A stretch of 64,000 nucleotides of DNA from NCBI RefSeq assembly GCF_013752535.1, contig NZ_CP058348.1, positions 3,720,001 to 3,784,000 of the forward strand, read 5' to 3'. Position 1 is the first letter of the stretch. Each line of letters begins with the position of its first letter. The stretch is from Bdellovibrio sp. KM01 (lineage in GTDB: Bacteria > Bdellovibrionota > Bdellovibrionia > Bdellovibrionales > Bdellovibrionaceae). Made by a program: the position numbers and the translations under genes. The notes beneath the pieces are model-generated. The model did no database searches. It worked only from the letters and a program-made list of their open reading frames with translations, and was not told where the DNA came from. Below, one piece after another: positions 39,613 to 46,926 of this stretch.

Positions 39613-41635
39613 GTCTTTCATAGTAAAGCACTTCGAGAAACTAATTTTCCTTAATTGCATAGTCGCTGCGATCGTCCTTTACCTTCATGACATTCTGTAT
39701 TCTTTAGACGGCGGTGGTCGTTATGCCAGCGGGTTAGATTTTCTGGAAGTTGGAATTCACGGGTACAATGACCACTATTTCTTGGGTGGCGTACAAAATC
39801 TTTTTTACCCCCCACTGCACGATATTCTTCTGGCAGTTTATCTAAAACTCAGCCAGTTCATTTTTAACGGAAGCTTAAACCACCGATTAATTTATAGTAC
39901 TTTCGTCTTTATTATCTTTAGTTTCTTTATATATTCGGTCTATAAGGTCTCGAAACATTTTGCGAGTATTGCGGCAAAAGTCTTTTTGCTAGTTTTCATC
40001 AGTTGGTCCCTCTTTATAAATATATATTCTCAGAACATGAATTTGGGATCTTCGCTTAACTTTTACAAAATGCCGAAGACCATCTTTTATCAAGGATTAA
40101 GCTTTCAAGACATATTCGTCACGGGCCTAACAAATCAGTTTTTATCCGCAGGATTTCTAGTCCTTGCAATACTATCGCTCACGAAGAAAAACCACATAAG
40201 AACCGCTTTTTTAATCTCACTGTCGATTCTTTCACATTTCATTTTTGGATTGGTTATTGTTCTACTCTGTACAGTTAAAATGGCGTTTGATCGAGACTTC
40301 AAAAATCTGTTGAAAATAGGAATTATCTGCTTCGGACTAACAGCCTTTTTTATCGTTCCACTTTATATCTACAAAGACTTTATGATTACTCAAGTAGCCA
40401 TGCCATTCAAAACCGGATTTTGGCTCAGCATGGTAGCTGTCCTATTTCTCCTATTTAAATCCAAGAATTTTTCTTATCATTTGTCATTCTCTGCTCTGCT
40501 ATTGGTTTCATTTATTGGTCTAGCCAAAATTTTAAACAAATTCAATTTTCCTTATCCCAACTTTCACTACTATCGTCTTCTCTATCCGTCATTGTTGTTA
40601 TCATTGTTTGCAGTAGCATTTTTTTTGAATGAAGCTCACGCAAAATGGAAGAAGGTAATGCTGACTGGAATATTCAGCCTGGCTTGGTTTGGAAATTTTG
40701 GAGGACACTTTTATGCTGCAGATATCTTCACAGCCTATATCCCCGAGTTCGAAAGTATTTCACCTCCTAGCCAAAGCGATTTTGGCAAAGGTCGAACATA
40801 TTTTTTTGGAATTGGAAGACCGGTAGATTTCGCTGCCGAAATTAATACTCGAATAAACGAGCAAAGACTATTCTTCGTTAAGGGCCTCTATTGGGAAAGC
40901 GCTCAAGCTAATAAGCTGATTTCTTCAGTTATTTATAAACTCATGGGCCCGCCGACCGTTTTAGAGGGAATGGGCGAAAAGACATTCGAAACAAAATCCT
41001 GTGAATTTTTTAAATGTGCCTTCAAATCTCTAATGAACATCACATCCGTTTCAGAAATATGGATGCCACCCAAAGAGACTTTATTGAAATACTTTGAGCT
41101 TGGAATTCCAGAGCGAAAGAAATTTCTTTCTTGTTACGACGACTTATTGAATTCATTAGAAGCGCCATCGGGCCAACTGAAGTTTAGCGCTATGATTCAA
41201 AATAGATATATTAATCGTGATACCGCAATTGTGAAGCCTGTAGATAGACGAAACTCTGAAACAACAATCGATGCAATTACAGAACGATGCGAGGCTAATC
41301 CCAATGATGATGGCCGAATAGATGAAATTAACCTTCCCTCTATTCATCGTAATTTCTCTGGAAACTACGTGCTTAATCTTCCGGTGCACTTGGCTGAGTA
41401 CCATGTTTCACTTCAATATTTCCCAGGTCTAAAATATGACACGGGCAAAAGCAAAGGCTTAGTGCCAGTACAGTCAAAGTCCGGAGTAATTATTCAAGGC
41501 TCTGAGACCGTCCATCTCTACTATGAGCGCACTTGGATAATGTGGTTTGCATATGTGATAACCGCGTTGTCCGTTACTAGCGGTCTTATAGCTCTTGTGG
41601 TGACGTCAGCAAAAAGTAGTCATTCTGATAAATAG
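39584..41635 (+). CDS. Large polytopic membrane protein, GT-C glycosyltransferase-like
   Basis: The 683-residue protein has about 12 hydrophobic helices up to residue ~385, a large soluble domain (~390-650), and a final helix (WIMWFAYVITALSVTSGLIALVV). After helix 1 the loop YLHDILYSLDGGGRYASGLDFLEVGIHGYNDHYFLGG contains the acidic residues expected of a GT-C active site. The layout, with helices, a big extracytoplasmic domain and a C-terminal helix, resembles oligosaccharyl- or mannosyltransferase-like proteins. Start is ATG 39584 or GTG 39578, both inside the kinase gene. It overlaps the convergent gene by 50 nt. AT content is higher than in the genes around it. Confidence 0.6.
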   Translation: MQLAKLNGIKSFIVKHFEKLIFLNCIVAAIVLYLHDILYSLDGGGRYASGLDFLEVGIHGYNDHYFLGGVQNLFYPPLHDILLAVYLKLSQFIFNGSLNHRLIYSTFVFIIFSFFIYSVYKVSKHFASIAAKVFLLVFISWSLFINIYSQNMNLGSSLNFYKMPKTIFYQGLSFQDIFVTGLTNQFLSAGFLVLAILSLTKKNHIRTAFLISLSILSHFIFGLVIVLLCTVKMAFDRDFKNLLKIGIICFGLTAFFIVPLYIYKDFMITQVAMPFKTGFWLSMVAVLFLLFKSKNFSYHLSFSALLLVSFIGLAKILNKFNFPYPNFHYYRLLYPSLLLSLFAVAFFLNEAHAKWKKVMLTGIFSLAWFGNFGGHFYAADIFTAYIPEFESISPPSQSDFGKGRTYFFGIGRPVDFAAEINTRINEQRLFFVKGLYWESAQANKLISSVIYKLMGPPTVLEGMGEKTFETKSCEFFKCAFKSLMNITSVSEIWMPPKETLLKYFELGIPERKKFLSCYDDLLNSLEAPSGQLKFSAMIQNRYINRDTAIVKPVDRRNSETTIDAITERCEANPNDDGRIDEINLPSIHRNFSGNYVLNLPVHLAEYHVSLQYFPGLKYDTGKSKGLVPVQSKSGVIIQGSETVHLYYERTWIMWFAYVITALSVTSGLIALVVTSAKSSHSDK

Positions 41636-43031
41636 GCTTATAATTGGCGCCAATCGCCTGCAAGACGCCCTCCGAAATTCTTGAGACAGGCGGGATATAG
41701 GGATTTCTATCCAAAACAATTAGACTGATGTTTTTCCATTCAACTTCCCGAACTAATAAGAACTCATCAAGCTTTCCCCTAGCAATTGCTTGTTTGAATT
41801 CAAAAGGAAAGAACGTTACATCTTTTCCGGCAAAGATCAGGAGAGACGGATTTTCTGCCCAGATAGGGCCATCAGTATTCTTAATTTTCTCTATTACAGT
41901 CTCTGTTGCGTCTTTAACTTCATCTGACCAAGCAGTTACAAAGACGGGAGCGCCTGGATCATTTAGAAAATAGGTTCGGTATTTAAAGTTTTGCCAACAG
42001 GTCAAAATCACAATAATACCTGCGACAAATGACACCAATACAGATTTATTCAGGATTGCAATCCCTCGAAGAGTCAGAAATGTCAAAACAACACAAAGCT
42101 CCAGTAAAAAGTTAGATCCGCTCCCCTCTCTCCCCATACCAAAAACATAAGGAAGGGCAAACAATCCTAAAAAAATGATAAGAAGGTCAAAACCTTCAGA
42201 TTTCAATTTCCATACTCCAACAAGTGCAATCACCAAGATACCTAAGTGAAATACTCCGTTAGCTTTAATTGCGTCCCAAAGAAAAACCCATTCATAACGG
42301 TTATTATTTGATCCAAATAAGTGTGCCCACAAAGTGTGTTCACTGAAATAATCTAGACATAAGAATCCAACGACTACTCCTACAACTAAACTGAGCCAGG
42401 AGCGATCCATTCTTTTATTTTTCAAATCAATAGCAAACAAAGCACACGGAACCCACAGAGCAGTCTGTTTTGTGAAAATCGCTAGCAGGAAGCAAATCAT
42501 TGCCTGAAATTTTGCTTTGCTCGAATTTTGTAGATAGTAGTAAAGCCCTGACATTTGAAATAACAACGCCAAGCCATCTAGCCTTCCCATCGCTGTCCAG
42601 TTAAAAACCGGATACCATGAAAACCAAAGCAGGAAGGGTAAGGCCCAATCCGTAAATTTTGCGGTTCCTCTATGGGAGTCCACGTAAATTTTTGAAATTA
42701 AAGCGCCAACTAAAAGAATCGAAGCTGTATTAATCAATCTTGCTTCTTTAAGCCAGACAATGGGATCCGTGCTGATAACACCAATCAACGACTGAAATAT
42801 CGGTGTGTAGGAAAAATAGTTCGCAACGTCTGCCGCAGCTTTTGAGTATGGATACCGGCCTTCAACTAATATTTTGACTTGATATAGAATTGTTGATTCG
42901 CCGTAGTCGATTGTATAAGGAAATCGAATAATCTGGTATGCACGAGCGACTACCGCGATGTAACAGAGTAGTCCATACACGAGTATTATGATGGTAAGGG
43001 GCTTCAGCTCTTTAAAGCGCACTGAATTCAT
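41586..43031 (-). CDS. Polytopic membrane protein, GT-C glycosyltransferase-like
   Basis: The 481-residue protein has ~11 hydrophobic helices. The first extracytoplasmic loop is FPYTIDYGESTILYQVKILVEGRYPYSK. It also has WTAMGRLDGLALLFQMSGLYYYL, FTKQTALWVPCALFAI and GMGREGSGSNFLLELCVVL, blocks shared with the 34321-35778 protein. These are features of GT-C enzymes using lipid-linked sugars. The ATG overlaps the stop of the pilin-like gene upstream (ATGA), so the two proteins are made together; glycosylation of the pilin-like protein is an attractive inference. Confidence 0.68.
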   Translation of the reverse strand: MNSVRFKELKPLTIIILVYGLLCYIAVVARAYQIIRFPYTIDYGESTILYQVKILVEGRYPYSKAAADVANYFSYTPIFQSLIGVISTDPIVWLKEARLINTASILLVGALISKIYVDSHRGTAKFTDWALPFLLWFSWYPVFNWTAMGRLDGLALLFQMSGLYYYLQNSSKAKFQAMICFLLAIFTKQTALWVPCALFAIDLKNKRMDRSWLSLVVGVVVGFLCLDYFSEHTLWAHLFGSNNNRYEWVFLWDAIKANGVFHLGILVIALVGVWKLKSEGFDLLIIFLGLFALPYVFGMGREGSGSNFLLELCVVLTFLTLRGIAILNKSVLVSFVAGIIVILTCWQNFKYRTYFLNDPGAPVFVTAWSDEVKDATETVIEKIKNTDGPIWAENPSLLIFAGKDVTFFPFEFKQAIARGKLDEFLLVREVEWKNISLIVLDRNPYIPPVSRISEGVLQAIGANYKPIYQNDYFLLTSPQEL

Positions 43032-44155
43032 AGCTTGTTATTGGGGCAAGGTAACGAACTGCCTTGGTCACAAACTGAACCATCACACCTATAATACTTC
43101 GTTGATGTAGAGACGGACCCCCCAGCCGGAACATCGACATAAACCGTCGTTGCAGGAATAGTGTATGCGTCAATATTTCGTGAAGGAATTGTGATTGTTT
43201 GGCTACTTCCACCAGTGGGCGATGTGCCAGAACCAGAACCTGATGATGTGACAATCGTAAACGAAGTCCCCGGGACCGTTTGCGCACGAACATTAATTGC
43301 TGGAATTGTTACAGGAATGTGATTACTGCCTCCACCTGAAGAAGTCGTCACTGTACATGAGCGCGACTGGCAGCTTGCATCTACTGTAGCAGAACCGGCA
43401 CCTTCGCAGCCGTTAGCCATCTTGTAAAACGTTTGGCAATCTGCCGTGCCACCCGCTGAGCCAGTTTTAACCATCTGGCTTCCGCCGCTACAAGCTTTTC
43501 CAATCGCATCTTTTATTGGAACACATTTCCAATAACCATTATCTACGATTTGAATTTGATCATCGGGACAGACGTAGGCTCCGGCATTATTTCCATAACA
43601 CTCTTCGATAGTACCAGAAGGCATGGCATTACTGGTAATAAAGAACACCTTACCCACTTCGATGGGTCGCAGATCAATAGCTCCTTTGTTCAGAGTTGAT
43701 GTCTGCCTGAATTTCATTTTAACTGTAGCGACATATAACTTTTTTGGCGGAAGCAACTCTGGTGCATCAACTAACTGAGGATCGAATGCACGAATCCATT
43801 CTGTAGTGAGCGAAAAGCCTTTTACTTCCTGACCTTCCATTACGGGAACATTTCTGCCATTTGGTGGAGTTCCAGTGTTCTTATCGAGAAAAAAACCAAC
43901 TCTTACAGACTTTGAGAAATTTGTTGCTTCGGAGGCCGGCACTGGAACCTCAGGACCAAAGACTGCGAAGTTGACAGATGTTTTACAGACCTTTGAATTA
44001 GATATAATTGATTGAAGGGATTGAACAATCGCGGCGCGCTCCATAGATGCACGAATTTGAGCTCCCTGTTTGCTGGAATTGACCCCCATCTCGGCTAATA
44101 CCAAGCCAAGGATAGTTGCTAGTCCAAATCCAACCAATACCTGCACTATGCTCAT
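43028..44155 (-). CDS. Type IV pilin-like secreted protein
   Basis: The 375-residue protein begins MSIVQVLVGFGLATILGLVLAEM, which matches the mature N-terminal helix of type IV pilins and pseudopilins (FSLVEVLV-type) but without the preceding basic leader and Gly, and with Gln where the conserved Glu5 would be. GAGGGGA upstream and an in-frame TGA fix the start. The rest is Cys- and Gly/Ser/Thr-rich, with ~10 cysteines and two related repeats near the C-terminus (VTIPAINVRAQTVPGTSF and ITIPSRNIDAYTIPATTV). It likely forms an extracellular fibre or tip component. It overlaps the GT-C-like gene downstream. Confidence 0.7.
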   Translation of the reverse strand: MSIVQVLVGFGLATILGLVLAEMGVNSSKQGAQIRASMERAAIVQSLQSIISNSKVCKTSVNFAVFGPEVPVPASEATNFSKSVRVGFFLDKNTGTPPNGRNVPVMEGQEVKGFSLTTEWIRAFDPQLVDAPELLPPKKLYVATVKMKFRQTSTLNKGAIDLRPIEVGKVFFITSNAMPSGTIEECYGNNAGAYVCPDDQIQIVDNGYWKCVPIKDAIGKACSGGSQMVKTGSAGGTADCQTFYKMANGCEGAGSATVDASCQSRSCTVTTSSGGGSNHIPVTIPAINVRAQTVPGTSFTIVTSSGSGSGTSPTGGSSQTITIPSRNIDAYTIPATTVYVDVPAGGSVSTSTKYYRCDGSVCDQGSSLPCPNNKL

Positions 44156-44369
44156 CGAATCCCCTCAGAACGACCTAGATAAATGACTCCATAAACTGAG
44201 CTCTGTATTTATGAGAACACTTGAAATCATTGAAGTAAATACTTAAATATTTACGTATCAGACTAAAACACAGGTTCTTCCACTATTCGTATGATGTATG
44301 AAAAAGAGTATATTTTGTGGGTGTTTCCCAGACAACAAACGAACAATAAGACGTGATTATTACAAGGGA

Positions 44370-44412
44370 AAAAAAAGAACAGCAGCCCCTAAAGCTAGGG
44401 CTGCTGTTCTTG
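44370..44412 (-). terminator. Rho-independent terminator of the YceI gene
   Basis: AGAACAGCAGCCC pairs with GGGCTGCTGTTCT around AAGC-type loop bases, with a T run on the minus strand. The stem is long enough to work in both directions. Confidence 0.88.
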
Positions 44413-44436
44413 AATTCTGACTTTGAATTTTGACCG

Positions 44437-44973
44437 CTATTTATTTTTAGCGAACTGAATATCAAGGCTGATAGTCACATCGTCGCCGACCAAAACACCC
44501 CCGGCTTCAAGGGCAGCATTCCAATTCAGTCCGAAATCTTTACGTTTGATTTTGGTTTTTGCGGAAAGTCCGATTTTAGTATTACCCCATGGGTCCGTAT
44601 GTTCTGCGGAAGGTCCTTCAACCTCTAGAACAACTTCCTTAGTCACATCACGAATAGTCAGGTCACCGGTTACTTTAAGTTCATCCTCGCCTACGCGTTC
44701 GACCTTTTTAGATTTAAAAGTGATCGTTGGAAATTTCTCTACGTCAAAGAAGTCAGCGCTTTTCAAATGGGCATCACGTTGAGCTTCGCGAGTATTGATA
44801 CTTGCAGCCTCAATACTTGCCTCCACCACAGATTTGGTGATGTCTGAAGAATCAAGGGAAAGAGTTCCACTGATTTTTTCGAAGCCACCATGAACTTTGG
44901 CGATCATCATGTGTTTGATGGAAAAGTTTGCGCTGGAGTGTGAAGGGTCGATTTGGAATTTTGCTGTAGTCAT
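44437..44973 (-). CDS. YceI-family lipid-binding protein
   Basis: The 178-residue protein matches YceI throughout: FQIDPSHSSANFSIKHMMIAKVHGGFEKISGTLSLD, EASIEAASINTREAQRDAHLKSADFFDVEKFPTITFKSKKV, LKVTGDLTIRDVTKEVVLEVE and FGLNWNAALEAGGVLVGDDVTISLDIQF. The fold is a lipocalin-like barrel that binds polyisoprenoids. There is no signal peptide, so unlike E. coli YceI this copy should be cytoplasmic. A GGAGG-type ribosome site lies upstream. It is monocistronic with its own terminator. Confidence 0.93.
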   Translation of the reverse strand: MTTAKFQIDPSHSSANFSIKHMMIAKVHGGFEKISGTLSLDSSDITKSVVEASIEAASINTREAQRDAHLKSADFFDVEKFPTITFKSKKVERVGEDELKVTGDLTIRDVTKEVVLEVEGPSAEHTDPWGNTKIGLSAKTKIKRKDFGLNWNAALEAGGVLVGDDVTISLDIQFAKNK

Positions 44974-45212
44974 AGTGTCCTCCTAAAGACTTAAGTTATT
45001 TGCTACTCCCTAACTATCGTCCAAAAAAGATTGTCGCGGCAGAGGACTGTATCGCAAATCATTGTTGCAATTGTGTACCCCCTCCCAAAAATCCGCCCCA
45101 GACTTATGTAGCCCTTGTGCATTGTATTCGGGCAAACCTCGCCCCTCCGTCATTTCGTCTTTTAAAAAGAGAGTAAAATGAAATCGATATCAGACTCTGA
45201 AAGGAGAATTTT

Positions 45213-45704
45213 ATGAATGTCCTATTTAGAGGCTTTTGGGCAAGCACCATGGCAACGAGTGCGATGACCTTTACGCTGTTCGAATCTTTTAAAAGGTTAG
45301 CTCTTCGCGAGAGGAAACCTCTGCCACCCGCACAAATCACAAGATCGCTGACCGATAAATTGCACCTGACTCATAAGACCAACTCGGAAATGCAACAGGA
45401 AGCCACAATGATAAACCACTTTGGATACGGAGCCGTCTGCGGAATTGCCTATGCATTGCTGGCATCCAAAGTTCCAGGTAACGCCGCTTTGAAAGGCGGG
45501 CTTTTCGGACTAGGAGTCTGGGCTGCAAGTTACTACGGACTTATCCCTGCATTGAAACTACAACCCCAAGGAAGACACATGAGCCCGCAACGAAAACTAA
45601 TGATGATTGGGACGCACGTGGTTTGGGGAGTCAGCTTAGCAATCGCCGAAGACACCTTGAAAAGAAAAGGTACACAAATGCTGGACGCCAGACGCCGTTC
45701 GTAA
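45213..45704 (+). CDS. Membrane protein, possibly YagU/DUF1440-like
   Basis: The 163-residue protein has an N-terminal hydrophobic helix (LFRGFWASTMATSAMTFTLFESF) and a linker with PPAQITRSLTDKL. Two or three further helices follow (YGAVCGIAYALLASKVP, LKGGLFGLGVWAASYYGLIPAL, IGTHVVWGVSLAIAED). The opening 'G..A...AT..M' and the late 'HVVWGV' resemble YagU/DUF1440 inner-membrane proteins; this is a tentative match. AAGGAG lies 7 nt before the ATG. The next small gene starts 10 nt downstream. Confidence 0.6.
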   Translation: MNVLFRGFWASTMATSAMTFTLFESFKRLALRERKPLPPAQITRSLTDKLHLTHKTNSEMQQEATMINHFGYGAVCGIAYALLASKVPGNAALKGGLFGLGVWAASYYGLIPALKLQPQGRHMSPQRKLMMIGTHVVWGVSLAIAEDTLKRKGTQMLDARRRS

Positions 45705-45714
45705 CGGAGGGAAA

Positions 45715-45948
45715 ATGAAAAACTCACAACACCGGGAACAAGTTAAAAGAAATGCTCCACAAGAACTAATAAGAGCGGAAAAGCACAACAGCCGCCCAAA
45801 ACAAAATCACACACCCGACGGCCCCGCGGAGGAATACATCAACGAATCTCGGAATGACAGCAACGAGCCTCCACCATTTACCACCAAACTATTAACTCAG
45901 AAGAAAAAAACCAGCTTCTGGGATATTTTCAGATCACGTAAAAATTAA
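45715..45948 (+). CDS. Small hydrophilic hypothetical protein
   Basis: The 77-residue product is highly polar and probably disordered (KNSQHREQVKRNAPQELIRAEKHNSRPKQNH), with a short aromatic C-terminus (SFWDIFRSRKN). GGAGGG five bases upstream of the ATG and the 10-nt gap suggest translation from the transcript of the preceding membrane-protein gene. A terminator follows directly. No family recognised. Confidence 0.55.
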   Translation: MKNSQHREQVKRNAPQELIRAEKHNSRPKQNHTPDGPAEEYINESRNDSNEPPPFTTKLLTQKKKTSFWDIFRSRKN

Positions 45949-45979
45949 AAAAGCCAAACTCGAAATGAATTTGGCTTTT
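45949..45979 (+). terminator. Rho-independent terminator
   Basis: AAAAGCCAAA and TTTGGCTTTT form a stem with an 11-nt loop, immediately after the stop at 45948. Confidence 0.78.
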
Positions 45980-46078
45980 AAGCAATCAAATATATTTTTA
46001 CACAAAGTAAGGCCGTGCCTATTGCCCACTCCACGCCGTGGAGAAAGTGTGTCCGTACCTTTTGAACTACCTTTTGAA

Positions 46079-46453
46079 CTATTTAACTTGAATTTTAAGT
46101 TTGTAGGCTGCTTTCGAGCGACACACGCTCTCAACACCTTCAGTTGAACAAACCATTTTCCCGCAATTCATTGTAAGAATGCGATTGTCCTTGTTAAGCT
46201 CTTTCAACTCTTTCTTCCACTCGGTACAAGCCTTCTTCCAATTGGCACGAGCTTCTTTAATCAAAGTAGCCTCATCACCCTCAACATCATCCTCACCAGA
46301 AGTAATCTCAAATTTGTTCTCAGCAGATGAAGACCCCTTCTTAACAGAAATAGTAGTCTCCCCTTCCTCCGCCGGAATATCCTTAACCCCAATAGACTGT
46401 GCAAAAGAAACAGAAACCAAAAGCGAAACCAAAAGTCCCAAACCAAATTTCAT
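46079..46453 (-). CDS. Small secreted hypothetical protein
   Basis: From the ATG at 46453, with GGAGG eight bases upstream, the 124-residue precursor has a signal peptide MKFGLGLLVSLLVSVSFAQ. The mature protein is charged, with an acidic Ser/Glu/Asp region (ISVKKGSSSAENKFEITSGEDDVEGDEA), a basic amphipathic helix (LIKEARANWKKACTEWKKELKELNKDNR) and four cysteines. No family is recognised. The location is periplasmic or extracellular. Confidence 0.65.
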   Translation of the reverse strand: MKFGLGLLVSLLVSVSFAQSIGVKDIPAEEGETTISVKKGSSSAENKFEITSGEDDVEGDEATLIKEARANWKKACTEWKKELKELNKDNRILTMNCGKMVCSTEGVESVCRSKAAYKLKIQVK

Positions 46454-46607
46454 AAAGATTTCCTCCAATCCCAAAATCCTACCCAGTCCCCCAGAAACAA
46501 AAAAGACTTAACACCACCGCACCCACAAACCAGACAACGCGCGAAGTCGAAGTCCAATTTCTCCAGGGATCCGGCCTATCCAACCAATTCTTACACGGAA
46601 CTTCGAG

Positions 46608-46747
46608 CCATTGCGGAATTATCCGAATGAAATCCTCTCACAAACGACCTCCGCGGGGTCTGGAAGACCCTCCCCGAAGGGGAAGCGGCAAGGGCAGGAA
46701 GCCCGGGTCGGTTGGGAGAGGATTTCATTCGGATAATTCCGCAATGG
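46608..46747. repeat. 140-bp multi-branched inverted-repeat element
   Basis: Bases 46608-46639 are a perfect 32-nt reverse complement of 46716-46747. The stem continues imperfectly for about ten more pairs (46641-46650 with 46705-46714). The ~54-nt centre folds further: CCGC at 46651-46654 pairs with GCGG at 46685-46688, enclosing GGGTC-TGGAA-GACCC and TCCCC-GAA-GGGGA. A separate GGGC-AGGAA-GCCC hairpin follows. The element therefore looks like a branched RNA or cruciform rather than a simple terminator. No target-site duplication is evident at its ends. It lies 53 nt upstream of the SRP RNA. Family unknown. Confidence 0.75.
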
Positions 46748-46799
46748 GACGACGAGTTATCGCATGTAACGAAACCCCCAGTAGGATAGACCAATCCAT

Positions 46800-46896
46800 G
46801 GCCGGGTCCCATGCAATGGTTCCCTTGACGAATCCCGCTAGGTCCGGAAGGAAGCAACGGCACTCGAGGGGCTATGTGATGTGGGGTGCTCGGCCA
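46800..46896 (+). ncRNA. ffs: Signal recognition particle RNA, small bacterial type
   Basis: The conserved SRP domain IV core AGGTCCGGAAGGAAGCA lies at 46840-46856, with the GGAA tetraloop and the asymmetric internal loop. The flanks GGCCGGGTCCCATGCA and TGATGTGGGGTGCTCGGCC can pair to close a single long hairpin, as in E. coli 4.5S RNA. A T run follows at once. The RNA binds Ffh and targets nascent membrane proteins to FtsY. The dnaX gene begins 30 nt downstream. Confidence 0.93.
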
Positions 46897-46926
46897 CTTT
46901 TTTGTTTAAGCAGTTCGGAGAATGTT

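Noticed and set aside
46591-46863. 90-codon minus-strand frame across the inverted repeat and SRP RNA
   Set aside because: It is antisense to a structured RNA gene and its open frame follows from the palindromic GC-rich sequence; no ribosome site or protein features.
46627-46926. N-terminal extension of dnaX to an ATG at 46627
   Set aside because: It would translate the inverted-repeat element and the SRP RNA gene; the conserved DnaX N-terminus begins at the TTG at 46927, which has its own GGAG ribosome site.
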